From Nocardia vinacea (GTDB taxonomy: Bacteria > Actinomycetota > Actinomycetes > Mycobacteriales > Mycobacteriaceae): a stretch of 64,000 nt of DNA. Position 1 is the first letter of the stretch. Every line of letters begins with the position of its first letter. Both the position numbers and the translations under genes were made by a program. The notes under the pieces are model-generated. The model saw only the letters and a program-made list of their open reading frames with translations. It did not search any database and was not told where the DNA came from. Location: positions 558,001 to 622,000 of the forward strand of contig NZ_CP109149.1 of NCBI RefSeq assembly GCF_035920345.1, written 5' to 3'. Positions 52,283 to 60,619 of this stretch are shown here, in pieces.

Positions 52283-52362
52283 AATTACAACTGTTCCGAA
52301 TGCAAGGGCATGTCCCGGGATGTGAGCCGTGGAACATCCCGCTTGTATGTGGGGCTGATGTT

Positions 52363-53247
52363 TCAGTCGCCGGTGTGTGCCGGGATGCCGAGAACGGCGA
52401 GGAAGGCGGTCGCCGCGGGCGTGCGGCCGGTGCGGCTCCAGATGACGTACTCGACGCGGGCCGGTGCGTCGGTGACCTCGATGGTGACAACGCCGGTGAG
52501 CTGGGGCGCGTAGGCGGCGGGGAGCATGGCCACGGCGAGGCCCGGCCCGACGAGTCGGGCGATGTAGTCGGCGCTGGTCACTTCGAAGGCGACGTCACGG
52601 TCGAGACGGGCGGCTGCGAAGGCCTGGTCGGATTGGATTCGTCCGGCTGTCCCGGCTGGGAGGTCCACGAAAACCTCGGATGAAAGTCTGTGCAGGTCGA
52701 CCATTGTTTCGTCGGCGAGGGGATGGTCCGGGGCGACCACGGCGACGAGACGATCACGGGCGAGCTCGTGAACGGCGACGCCCTGGGGTCGCGCCGTGGT
52801 CGGCAGCCCGAGGAAGGCCACATCGATGGCGCCGTCCCTGACCTGTTCGACGAGGTCGTCGCTCGCGCCCACCCGCAGGTCGATGCGCACCTGCGGGTAC
52901 TGCCGACGGAAATCGCGCAACGCACCCGGGATATCGACCGCGGCGACGGTCGGGATCAGGCCGACGGCGAGCCGCCCGCGTACCTCGCCGATTGCCGCGG
53001 CGACCTCGGCGGCCGCCCGCTCGGCGGCGTCGAGACACTGACGGGCGGCGGGGAGGAATGCCACACCAGCAGGTGTCAGCCGCACCCGGCGGCTGGTGCG
53101 CTCGAAAAGTCGCGCGCCGAGTTCGCGTTCCAGGCGCGCGATCTGGTGACTGAGGGCGGACTGGACGACCAGGCATCGTTCGGCAGCCCTGGTGAAGCTG
53201 TTCGTCTCGGCGACCGCGACGACGTAGCGCATCTGCTGGAGCTCCAT
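52363..53247 (-). CDS. LysR-family transcriptional regulator
   Basis: A 294-residue LysR regulator. The helix-turn-helix is at about 15-50 (NSFTRAAERCLVVQSALSHQ, IARLERELGARLFER). The rest is the substrate-sensing domain. It is divergent from a three-gene operon (DMT transporter, NAD(P)-binding protein, beta-propeller), and a 27-bp perfect palindrome begins directly before its ATG. It probably controls that operon and itself. Confidence 0.94.
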   Translation of the reverse strand: MELQQMRYVVAVAETNSFTRAAERCLVVQSALSHQIARLERELGARLFERTSRRVRLTPAGVAFLPAARQCLDAAERAAAEVAAAIGEVRGRLAVGLIPTVAAVDIPGALRDFRRQYPQVRIDLRVGASDDLVEQVRDGAIDVAFLGLPTTARPQGVAVHELARDRLVAVVAPDHPLADETMVDLHRLSSEVFVDLPAGTAGRIQSDQAFAAARLDRDVAFEVTSADYIARLVGPGLAVAMLPAAYAPQLTGVVTIEVTDAPARVEYVIWSRTGRTPAATAFLAVLGIPAHTGD

Positions 53248-53274
53248 GGATCAATCTTGAATCAAGATTGATCC
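53248..53274. promoter_or_regulatory. 27-bp perfect palindrome, probable LysR operator
   Basis: The half-site GGATCAATCTTGA and its exact complement TCAAGATTGATCC flank a central A. It abuts the lysR start codon and lies 52 bases before the divergent transporter start. LysR boxes (T-N11-A) fit inside it. Confidence 0.75.
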
Positions 53275-53326
53275 GGTGACAAACATGTGTTGGACTCATT
53301 GATCGCGGCCGGGTGAGACTGCGAGT

Positions 53327-54238
53327 GTGAAAAGTTCAGTAGCACAGCGGGTTTCCGGTGCTTCGAAGGGAAACCTGTCGCGCGCCGCCCTGACGGCGCT
53401 CGCGCCTTTGGCGTGGGGCACCACCTATGTCGTCACCACCGAACTCCTCCCGCAGGGACATCCACTCTTCGCAGGACTCTTGCGTGCGCTGCCCGCCGGT
53501 CTGATCGCGTTGGCGGTCACCCGGACGGTGCCGCGCGGGACGTGGTGGGGGAAGGCCGCGGTGCTCGGTGTACTGAATATCGGGCTGTTTTTTCCGCTGC
53601 TGTTCGTCGCGGCCGAACGCCTGCCCGGCGGCGTTGCCGCGACCTTGGCGGCAGCTCAGCCGCTCATCGTGGCGATCCTGGCCGTGACAGTTCTGCACGA
53701 GAGCCCATCGGCATGGCGGATCGGCTGGGGTGCAATGGGGGTGGTCGGCGTCGGCCTGGTGGTGATCGGACCGAATGCGGCACTCGACGTCATCGGGATC
53801 GTCGCGGGTCTGGCCTGCGCGGCCACGATGGCGCTCGGCGTGACGCTCACCAAACGCTGGGGCCGGCCCGCTGAGGTGCGCCCCACTGCCTTCGCCGGTT
53901 GGCAACTCACCGCGGGCGGTCTGTTCCTGGTGCCTGTCACCTTCGTCTTCGAGGGCGCACCTCCCGCGATCGACCCGGACGCCGTCCTCGGCTACCTCTG
54001 GCTGGGACTGATCGGCGGCCTGATCGCCTACGTCCTGTGGTTCCGTGGCATCACCGCATTGCCGGTCAACTCCGTCTCGATTCTCTCCCTGCTCTCGCCA
54101 CTGGTGGCCGCCGTGCTCGGTGCTGTCCTGCTCGGCCAGACACTCGGCCCGATCCAACTCGTGGGGTTCGGGTTCTCGCTTGCCGCCATCGTCGCGGGAC
54201 AACTTCCCGTTCCCTCCCTGGAAAGGACAGCTCGGTGA
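53327..54238 (+). CDS. EamA/DMT superfamily transporter
   Basis: A 303-residue, ten-helix drug/metabolite transporter with two EamA repeats (AALTALAPLAWGTTYVVTTE near the start; AYVLWFRGITALPVNSVSIL in the second half). Probably exports a small metabolite or amino acid. GTG start at 53327. First gene of the operon facing the LysR gene; its stop overlaps the next gene by four bases. Confidence 0.93.
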   Translation: MKSSVAQRVSGASKGNLSRAALTALAPLAWGTTYVVTTELLPQGHPLFAGLLRALPAGLIALAVTRTVPRGTWWGKAAVLGVLNIGLFFPLLFVAAERLPGGVAATLAAAQPLIVAILAVTVLHESPSAWRIGWGAMGVVGVGLVVIGPNAALDVIGIVAGLACAATMALGVTLTKRWGRPAEVRPTAFAGWQLTAGGLFLVPVTFVFEGAPPAIDPDAVLGYLWLGLIGGLIAYVLWFRGITALPVNSVSILSLLSPLVAAVLGAVLLGQTLGPIQLVGFGFSLAAIVAGQLPVPSLERTAR

Positions 54239-54858
54239 AGATTGCCGTCATCGGAGCCGCAGGCATGGTCGGTTCGCGCGTCGTCAGCGAAGCCGCGAGC
54301 CGAGGCCATGAACTCGTCGCGGTATTCCGGAAAGAGCGCCCGGCCACGCTGCCCGCCGGAGTGGTTGCCGTCGCGCACGACGCCGACCAGATGAGCAGAC
54401 TGTTCGAGGGCACCGACGCGATCGTGATGGCGACTCGTCCGGCTCCAGGGCAGGAAAACACCGTCGCCGCAACCACGACGGCGCTGCTCGACGCGGCCGC
54501 GGCCGTTCGAGCGCGCATCCTCGTTGTCGGCGGCGCCGCACCGCTGCAGATCCCGGGACACGCAGACCGGCTCGTCATCGACAGCCCGGAGTATGTGCCG
54601 CTCGCGATCCGCCCCATCGCCGCCGCCAGCGTCGCGCAACTGGAAGCCTGCCGAACACACCCGGCCAACTGGATATATCTCAGTCCGCCCGCCCTCCTCG
54701 AACCCGGACATCGCACGGGAAAATACCGACGCGGCACCACTACCCTCATCACCGATGCCGATGGCGCATCCCGAATCTCGGCCGAAGACCTCGCCGTGGC
54801 AGTCCTCGACGAACTCGAAATCCCATGCGATACCCAACATTTCACCGTCGGTTACTGA
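54235..54858 (+). CDS. NAD(P)-binding Rossmann protein (NmrA/NAD-dependent epimerase-like)
   Basis: A 207-residue protein with the cofactor motif IGAAGMVGSRVVSEA at the N-terminus and ILVVGGAAPLQIPG mid-way. It resembles the short NAD(P)H-binding/BLVRB-like reductases. GTG 54235 overlaps the transporter stop (GTGA), so translation is coupled. The longer frame upstream is only a shadow of the transporter. Confidence 0.88.
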   Translation: MKIAVIGAAGMVGSRVVSEAASRGHELVAVFRKERPATLPAGVVAVAHDADQMSRLFEGTDAIVMATRPAPGQENTVAATTTALLDAAAAVRARILVVGGAAPLQIPGHADRLVIDSPEYVPLAIRPIAAASVAQLEACRTHPANWIYLSPPALLEPGHRTGKYRRGTTTLITDADGASRISAEDLAVAVLDELEIPCDTQHFTVGY

Positions 54859-54859
54859 G

Positions 54860-55897
54860 ATGAGCCGAATCCTCGGTCTCGCCGCCGCGCTCGCCTGCCT
54901 CGGTGTCGCCGTGCTGCAACCCGCGGATCGGGCGGCGGCGGATGGTGCATTCCCCACCGCGATCGACCTGCCCGCCGGATTCCGGCCAGAGGGTATCGCG
55001 ATCGGGGAGCTGCCGGTGGCCTATCTCGGCTCGCAGGCAGACGGCTCCATCTACCGCGTCAGCCTGATGACCGGGCAGCGCGTCCTGCTGAGCCCCGGGC
55101 CGGGTACACCGTCGCTCGGGCTCCAGCTCGACCATCGTGGTCGGCTGTTCGTCGCTGGTGGCAGTTCCGGCGATGCGCGTGTCGTGGATACCCGGACCGG
55201 CGCGGTGTCGGCGAGCTACCGACTCGGCACGCCGCCGGACACATTCGTCAACGATGTGGTGCTCACCTCCGCGGGCGCGTGGTTCACCGACTCCCGCACG
55301 CCCGTGCTGTACCACCTACCGGTCGGCCGCGACGGTGTATTGCCACCGCCCGAGGCAGTGGTGCGTCTCCCGCTGATCGGCGACATCGCTTATGTACCAA
55401 AAACTTTCAACGCCAACGGAATCGTGCGCACCCCCGACGGCACGGGGCTGATCATCGTGCAGTCGGTGACCGGCCACCTGTTCCGTGTCGACCCGGCGAC
55501 GGGCACGACGCGCCGGATCGACATCGGCACCGAGACCGTGCCCGACGGTGACGGACTGCTCTTGTACGGCAGCACGCTGTTCGTAGTCCAGAACCGGCGC
55601 AATGCGGTCGCCGTCATCGCGCTCGAGGCGGCGGGCGCGACCGGCACGCTCGAGCTGCGCCTGACCGATCCGCGCTTCGACACACCGACAACCATCGCTG
55701 CGTTCGGCGATCGCCTGTACCTGCCGAACGCTCGCCTCACCACACCGCAGTCACCGACCACGCCGTACAACGCCGTCGCGGTCGACCGACCTCTTCAGAG
55801 CCTGCGCTCGATCCGGCCTGGTACGACGAAATTTGCTACAGGGTATCGGCAACCGGCACGAAGCCGGTCGCCGAAACCTGTTGAGTCAGGCCGGTGA
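54860..55897 (+). CDS. Secreted beta-propeller (SMP-30-like) protein
   Basis: A 345-residue exported protein. Signal peptide about 1-28 (LGLAAALACLGVAVLQPADR, cleavage near RAAAD). The repeats PEGIAIGELPVAYLGSQADG, SIYRVSLMTGQRVLLSPGPG and FNANGIVRTPDGTGLIIVQS have the look of a six-bladed propeller of the gluconolactonase/superoxide-dismutase-like group. The last ~35 residues (SLRSIRPGTTKFATGYRQPA) are low-quality and overlap the convergent hydrolase by 12 bases, so a late frameshift may have changed the natural end. Third gene of the operon. Confidence 0.85.
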   Translation: MSRILGLAAALACLGVAVLQPADRAAADGAFPTAIDLPAGFRPEGIAIGELPVAYLGSQADGSIYRVSLMTGQRVLLSPGPGTPSLGLQLDHRGRLFVAGGSSGDARVVDTRTGAVSASYRLGTPPDTFVNDVVLTSAGAWFTDSRTPVLYHLPVGRDGVLPPPEAVVRLPLIGDIAYVPKTFNANGIVRTPDGTGLIIVQSVTGHLFRVDPATGTTRRIDIGTETVPDGDGLLLYGSTLFVVQNRRNAVAVIALEAAGATGTLELRLTDPRFDTPTTIAAFGDRLYLPNARLTTPQSPTTPYNAVAVDRPLQSLRSIRPGTTKFATGYRQPARSRSPKPVESGR

Positions 55898-56632
55898 TGT
55901 GCCGAGATGCCGGGCGAAGAAGCGGGCCGCGCTGTCGACTTCGAACCTCGGTACTCCGGCGTGTGCACCTGCGTTGGCGTGCAACGACTTTTCCTTCGAT
56001 GCGAAGGCGTCGAAGAGGGTGAGTCCGGATTGGCGGTCGACGAGTTCGTCGTCCCACTGGAGCAGGAATTCGATCGGGGCGGTGATCTGTGCTGCCGCCT
56101 CGGTCAGGGTTTCATGTCCGAGGCAACCGAAGACCGCGGCGGTGATCCTGGATTCGACCGCCGTCAACGGGACGCCGATTCCGGTGCCCTGCATGATGCC
56201 CCAGAAGCCGATCGGCGCGTCGGTGCCGATCTCTGGAAGTTTCTGGAGGGCGTCGATGGTTGCCTGCCATTCCGGTACGGCACGTGCCGCCAGGTCGAGG
56301 TGGATCCCGACGACGATCGGGCCGATGGATTCGCCCGCTGCCTGAGCCTGCCGTAAGGCGGCCACCTGCTGTTCGTCGGTCGCCGTGCGCGGTCGGTCGC
56401 CGTGTCCTGGCGCGTCGATGGCGGCGACATGGAAACCGCAGGCCGTCACGAAGTGGTGGGCGCGGCCCAGGATTCCCGGTGCTCTCTTGTGCTGGCCGCC
56501 GCCGTGCGCCATCAGGATCAGGGGTGCGTGGTCGGAGCCGGACTCGGGTGAGAAGAGCACACCGGGGACCTCACCCAGGATGAAGTCGCGTTCGATGACA
56601 CCGCTCGACGATGTCTGCGAGGTGAAATGCAT
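55886..56632 (-). CDS. Alpha/beta hydrolase lacking the usual serine nucleophile
   Basis: A 248-residue dienelactone-hydrolase-like protein: LILMAHGGGQHKRAPGILGR, FHVAAIDAPGHGDRPR, and a C-terminal DDELVDRQSGLTLFDAFASK and NAGAHAGVP with acid and His. At the nucleophile elbow, where relatives have GxSMGT, this one reads WGIMQGTGIG, with Met in the Ser position. It may be inactive or have another role. Convergent with the propeller gene. Confidence 0.82.
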   Translation of the reverse strand: MHFTSQTSSSGVIERDFILGEVPGVLFSPESGSDHAPLILMAHGGGQHKRAPGILGRAHHFVTACGFHVAAIDAPGHGDRPRTATDEQQVAALRQAQAAGESIGPIVVGIHLDLAARAVPEWQATIDALQKLPEIGTDAPIGFWGIMQGTGIGVPLTAVESRITAAVFGCLGHETLTEAAAQITAPIEFLLQWDDELVDRQSGLTLFDAFASKEKSLHANAGAHAGVPRFEVDSAARFFARHLGTSPA

Positions 56633-56841
56633 TTGGTTGTTGCCTTTCGGGCTTGCCTTGTAGAGGCACTCCCGGCGACACCTACCTCAATCGCCCGACC
56701 GTGAACCCGAAGGGGAGCACCCACATGGATACAGCGTTCATGGGTCTCACCTCCTCGCTCGATGTCACGGCCTCCGGTACGCTACCAGCCCGGATACCGT
56801 CGCGCCCAACTGGTTTCCTATCGGTGACTCGGACCGATCAG

Positions 56842-57127
56842 GAATCGAGAAGCGCCGGGCAGCGGACCGGAGCTCGCCTGGCTGGTCGTCGCATCGGGCG
56901 GCGGGGACCGTCACCCGGGCTGGTACGTCAACTTGATGGCGCATCCGGATCTGGCATCGATCGAAATGCACGGCCGCGTCGCCGTCCCGGTGACACCACA
57001 TCGGCTCGACGGCGCCGACCGCGAACAGGCCTGGCAGCGCATCACTGCCGCCCAACCCCGTTACGAGAAATATCAGCGCAAAGCCGACGAGGAATACCCG
57101 GTGGTCCGACTCAGCTCGCGACCCTGA
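56842..57127 (+). pseudogene. C-terminal fragment of a deazaflavin-dependent (DDN-like) nitroreductase
   Basis: The plus frame ending at the TGA 57125-57127 reads LAWLVVASGGGDRHPGWYVN, then LMAHPDLASIEMHGRVAVPV and KYQRKADEEYPVVRL. This is the C-terminal two thirds of the F420-linked DDN/DUF385 family. An in-frame stop (about 56833) removes the N-terminus and no start with ribosome site is present. The bases 56633-56841 hold the hydrolase promoter and no gene I can support. Confidence 0.6.
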
Positions 57128-57132
57128 GCGGA

Positions 57133-58089
57133 CTACGCCACGAGTGCGAGGTGCGTGCCCGCGGCCTTGCCGGTAGCCCCGGCGCGTGTCATCAGGCGGC
57201 TGATGGCCTGGGTGACCTCCGTCGGCCGCTCGAGGATCACCGAGTGGCCGGCGCCGTCGACCAGGACGAAATCCGAGTACTCGACGGCGGCGGCCATCGC
57301 GATGGAATGCGACGGCGGCGTCATCAGGTCGGCGCTACCGCACAGCACCAACGTCGGGATCTTCGACAGGACCGCGAGGGTGTCGGTCTGGTCGAAGACC
57401 ATGAAGGCGCTCAGGAAGCTGGCCATCGTCACGATCGGTGTCTCGTTGTGCATCGCGTTGGCGAGGGCGAGCACCCGCAGGCTCACCTTGCGATCGCCGA
57501 ACTCGGCGGTGCGGATGATCGGGGCGAAAACCTTGCAGGCCATGAGCTTCGCGTGGTGCATCAGGCCCGGAGCGCGTCGGACGGCCGCCTGGAATGCGGA
57601 TACGGCCGGGTTGCGCAGCAGACGGCCGAAACCGGCGTCGGCGAGTCCGCTCGCGGCGGTCGCGATGAGTGCGACGCCGGTAATGCGCGTGCCGATCTCG
57701 TGTGGATTCTGGCTGGCGTAGGTGAGCACCGTCATGCCGCCCATCGAGTGGCCGACCAGGACGACCGGCCCAGTGGGGGCGACGGCGTCGAGAACGTCGC
57801 GCAGGTCCTTGCCGAGCTGCTCGAGGTGGTAGGTCCGCCGGGAGGCCGCGGCGGAATCGCCGTGGCCGCGGTGGTCGTAGCAGACGATCCGGGCGCCGGG
57901 GTACCGGCGCTGCAGCGCGTGGCGGACGTAGGTCCACGACGCGGTGCGCAGGCAGTGTCCGTGCAGCAGGACGACGGTGAGGTCGGCATCTCGCGGGCCG
58001 TATTCGCGAACCGCGAGTTCCACCCCGTCCTCGGTCGAGACCGTGGCACGACGTTGCGCCGAGGTGGCGATGGTGCTGGTGATCGACAT
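57133..58089 (-). CDS. Alpha/beta hydrolase
   Basis: A 318-residue alpha/beta hydrolase. Oxyanion region LLHGHCLRTASW, nucleophile Ser in VGHSMGGMTVL, YDHRGHGDS, acid in CGSADLMTPP and His in DGAGHSVILERP. It resembles the long actinobacterial lipase/esterase-type members. ATG 58089 has GGAG upstream. Substrate unknown. Stands alone. Confidence 0.92.
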   Translation of the reverse strand: MSITSTIATSAQRRATVSTEDGVELAVREYGPRDADLTVVLLHGHCLRTASWTYVRHALQRRYPGARIVCYDHRGHGDSAAASRRTYHLEQLGKDLRDVLDAVAPTGPVVLVGHSMGGMTVLTYASQNPHEIGTRITGVALIATAASGLADAGFGRLLRNPAVSAFQAAVRRAPGLMHHAKLMACKVFAPIIRTAEFGDRKVSLRVLALANAMHNETPIVTMASFLSAFMVFDQTDTLAVLSKIPTLVLCGSADLMTPPSHSIAMAAAVEYSDFVLVDGAGHSVILERPTEVTQAISRLMTRAGATGKAAGTHLALVA

Positions 58090-58207
58090 CGAGGGCTCCG
58101 GTTCGGTTGCGGTGACTTGATTAACTGTCCGCCCCATCGCCCGCCGATATCAGGTCCCCGAGTGCTGAGCTCGTGCCCCCAAGGTGGACCGGATCACCAC
58201 CAAGGTG

Positions 58208-59581
58208 TTACCGGTCGGCGCGCCACCGCGCTGTCGCCCGTCCGATCTCGGTTGCCGGAGGTTCGTGGTAGAGCCATTCCCTGGCGATTCGGTGCCAGTT
58301 GTTCGTGGTCCCCAATTGGCCCAATACGGCGAAGGTGAACAGGTCTGCTCGCCGCGAGAAGACATGCTCCGGCGGGAGCCACTGTTGTCGCATACCGCGA
58401 AACTCGGCGACCCTGGGGTCGACCGCGAGAACCACTGCGCCGGTGGCGAGTTCGGGCGTGACCGTGATTTCCTCGTCGGTCAGATGCCAGCCCGCGGCAG
58501 CCCACACATACTCCAGGCATTCCTCTGCCGTGACGTCCGAGTCCGGGTCGATAATGCCGCGGCCCACCCATGCCTCATAAAGGTCCTGGGCCCGATTTTC
58601 ACCGGCGGCCTGCAGACATGCACGCTCGAGTTCGATATGCACCGGATCCATATTGTGATAGAGCCCGAAATCCACGAAGCCGACGCGACCGTCCGCGGCG
58701 AGCATGATATTGCCCGGATGCGGGTCACCACAGAATTCGAAATCCGAAAACAGGGAACTGACATAGAAGCGATAGACCAGCTCGCCGATCCCATCGCGTT
58801 CGGCCGCGGGCAAGTCCTGGATCTGCGGAAACGACTTCCCGTCGACGAAGTCCGTCACCAAAACGTGGTGTCCGCAGAGTTCCTCGACGCTGTCGGGGAC
58901 CGTAATGAACGGATGGTCCTGATAGCGTGCCGCGACTCGATGCTGTGTCTGTGCTTCGCGCACGTAATCGAGCTCGCTGCCGATATTGCGGGCGATTTCG
59001 TCGAGCACATCGGTATCCGCGGCGCTCGGCAGAATGGATTTCCAGAGTCTGCTGATCATCGCCAGATTGCGCATATCCGCCTCGACGGCCTCGTCCACGC
59101 CCGGATATTTGACCTTGACCGCGACGGTGCGTCCATCGTGCAACTTCGCGCGATATACCTGGCCGATCGAGGCTGCGGCAATCGCCGTCTCATCGAAGTC
59201 GGCGAAGGTCCGCGCCAATGGCCCGAGATCGTCCTCGATCACCTGTCGCATTGCCGGAAACGGAAATGCGGGCGCTTGATCGCGTAGCTCGGCGACCTTG
59301 TCACGGAACATCTCACGATGCGATTCCGGCAGCAGATCGACATCGAGCACCGACAGCATCTGCCCGAGTTTCATTGCCGCGCCCTTCATGGCGCCGAGCA
59401 CGGTGACGAGTTGCTGTGCGGTACGCAGCGTGGACCGTTCGGCGAGCAGCTGCCGGGCCTGTTCGGTTCGCCCGATCATCGACAGGCGGGTGCCGACTTC
59501 ACGGATGGCCTGTCCCGCAACCAATCGGCCCACCTTGCCGCCCCGCGCGAGACGACTCTTCGGCACTCGACCGACCACCAT
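58208..59581 (-). CDS. ABC1/UbiB-family kinase-like protein
   Basis: A 457-residue member of the ABC1 (AarF/UbiB) atypical kinase family. The KxGQ signature reads AAMKLGQMLS, then IGQVYRAKLHDGRTVAVKVK, the NxxD-like GDPHPGNIML, and VGFVDFGLYHNMD. UbiB relatives support quinone or lipid metabolism in the membrane; this one has no C-terminal membrane helices. ATG 59581 has GGAGG just upstream. Divergent from a TetR gene. Confidence 0.93.
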   Translation of the reverse strand: MVVGRVPKSRLARGGKVGRLVAGQAIREVGTRLSMIGRTEQARQLLAERSTLRTAQQLVTVLGAMKGAAMKLGQMLSVLDVDLLPESHREMFRDKVAELRDQAPAFPFPAMRQVIEDDLGPLARTFADFDETAIAAASIGQVYRAKLHDGRTVAVKVKYPGVDEAVEADMRNLAMISRLWKSILPSAADTDVLDEIARNIGSELDYVREAQTQHRVAARYQDHPFITVPDSVEELCGHHVLVTDFVDGKSFPQIQDLPAAERDGIGELVYRFYVSSLFSDFEFCGDPHPGNIMLAADGRVGFVDFGLYHNMDPVHIELERACLQAAGENRAQDLYEAWVGRGIIDPDSDVTAEECLEYVWAAAGWHLTDEEITVTPELATGAVVLAVDPRVAEFRGMRQQWLPPEHVFSRRADLFTFAVLGQLGTTNNWHRIAREWLYHEPPATEIGRATARWRADR

Positions 59582-59728
59582 CACACCTCCATCGGCCACG
59601 CTTGTGACTGCACCACATTCCACCCCATGGCGGCGTCATCGGATCAGGAATTCGTGGCATGAAAACCGATGCCGCCGTTAAACTGAGCGACGCTCATCTT
59701 CTCAGGACAGTTCGGCAGGAGGGGTGCG

Positions 59729-60358
59729 ATGCCGCCGAAAACCGTTGGGCAGCGCCGTCGTCCGACACAGGAACGCGCCAGGGCGACCCGAGAACACATA
59801 CTCGACGCCGCCGCACAGCTTTTCGGGGAGCGCGGTATCGCCAACACCTCGACGAACCGGATCGCGGCCGAGGCCGGGGTGAGCATTGGCACCGTCTATC
59901 GCTACTTCGCCGACCGCTCGGTCATCGTCGAAGAGCTGCTCAGGCGCCTGCTCGAAAACGTCGAAAGGCGCTTTACCGAGCGGATATTCGGGCTGTCGGA
60001 CAAGCCGATGCTGGAAATGATCACCGGCATTCTGGAAGTCATCACCGACGAACTGGTGGCCAACGCCCGGTTGGTGCGCGCGCTGGTGGCCGGAGTGCAG
60101 TTCTATAGCAGCGGTATCCCCGAATTCGAGCCGAGGCTGCGGCTGCTGGTCAAGCTGCTGGTGATCCAGCTGCTCGGCCCCGGTGACGATCACGAGTACG
60201 ACGTGATGACCTTCGTGCTGATCAACACCGGTTTTGCCGCGGTGCTTCGCGCATCGGCGCTGGAGGTCGACAGCGGGGAGCGCAAAGAGGCGATCGAGAT
60301 GACCGCGCGAATGATGACGGCGATGGCCGAGGCCGAAATCAAGGCCAAGGCGACCTGA
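59729..60358 (+). CDS. TetR-family transcriptional regulator
   Basis: A 209-residue TetR repressor with the helix-turn-helix NTSTNRIAAEAGVSIGTVYR (about 39-58) and a C-terminal ligand domain (ITGILEVITDELVANARLVR). AGGAGGGG ribosome site before the ATG. Divergent from the ABC1 kinase gene, its probable target. Confidence 0.93.
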   Translation: MPPKTVGQRRRPTQERARATREHILDAAAQLFGERGIANTSTNRIAAEAGVSIGTVYRYFADRSVIVEELLRRLLENVERRFTERIFGLSDKPMLEMITGILEVITDELVANARLVRALVAGVQFYSSGIPEFEPRLRLLVKLLVIQLLGPGDDHEYDVMTFVLINTGFAAVLRASALEVDSGERKEAIEMTARMMTAMAEAEIKAKAT

Positions 60359-60619
60359 CGTCGCGGCTCCAAAAGTGAGCACCTCCCCATCTATTGGTAG
60401 GTGAGCGCTGCTCGACGTCGCTCGAGAAGCAGCATTATGCCTGGTAGCCGACTGTGTTTGCGACCGTTGCGGATTCCTCAAAGAGGAGTAGAAGGTGAGT
60501 TACCGCTCGGTTTAACGTATCTGACACAGCAGACAGCCGGTAACAGCGAAGTTCTCGGCGCGGCAGTTGTTCACCCAGGTCGTAGTGACTGAGTGACTAC
60601 GGTGACAAGGAGGTCATAC
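60359..60619. other. Intergenic region before the PucR-like gene
   Basis: These 261 bases hold no convincing gene. The end, GTAGTGACTGAGTGACTAC (60582-60600), is a symmetric repeat with TGACT/GTGACT units, a possible regulator site directly upstream of the ribosome site. Confidence 0.35.

Noticed and set aside
56653..58338. A 561-residue plus-strand open frame opposite the hydrolase at 57133-58089.
   Set aside because: It is the antisense of a convincing alpha/beta hydrolase and shows no family motif.
58184..59287. A 367-residue plus-strand open frame opposite the ABC1 kinase gene.
   Set aside because: Antisense shadow; the minus-strand gene carries KxGQ and kinase motifs.
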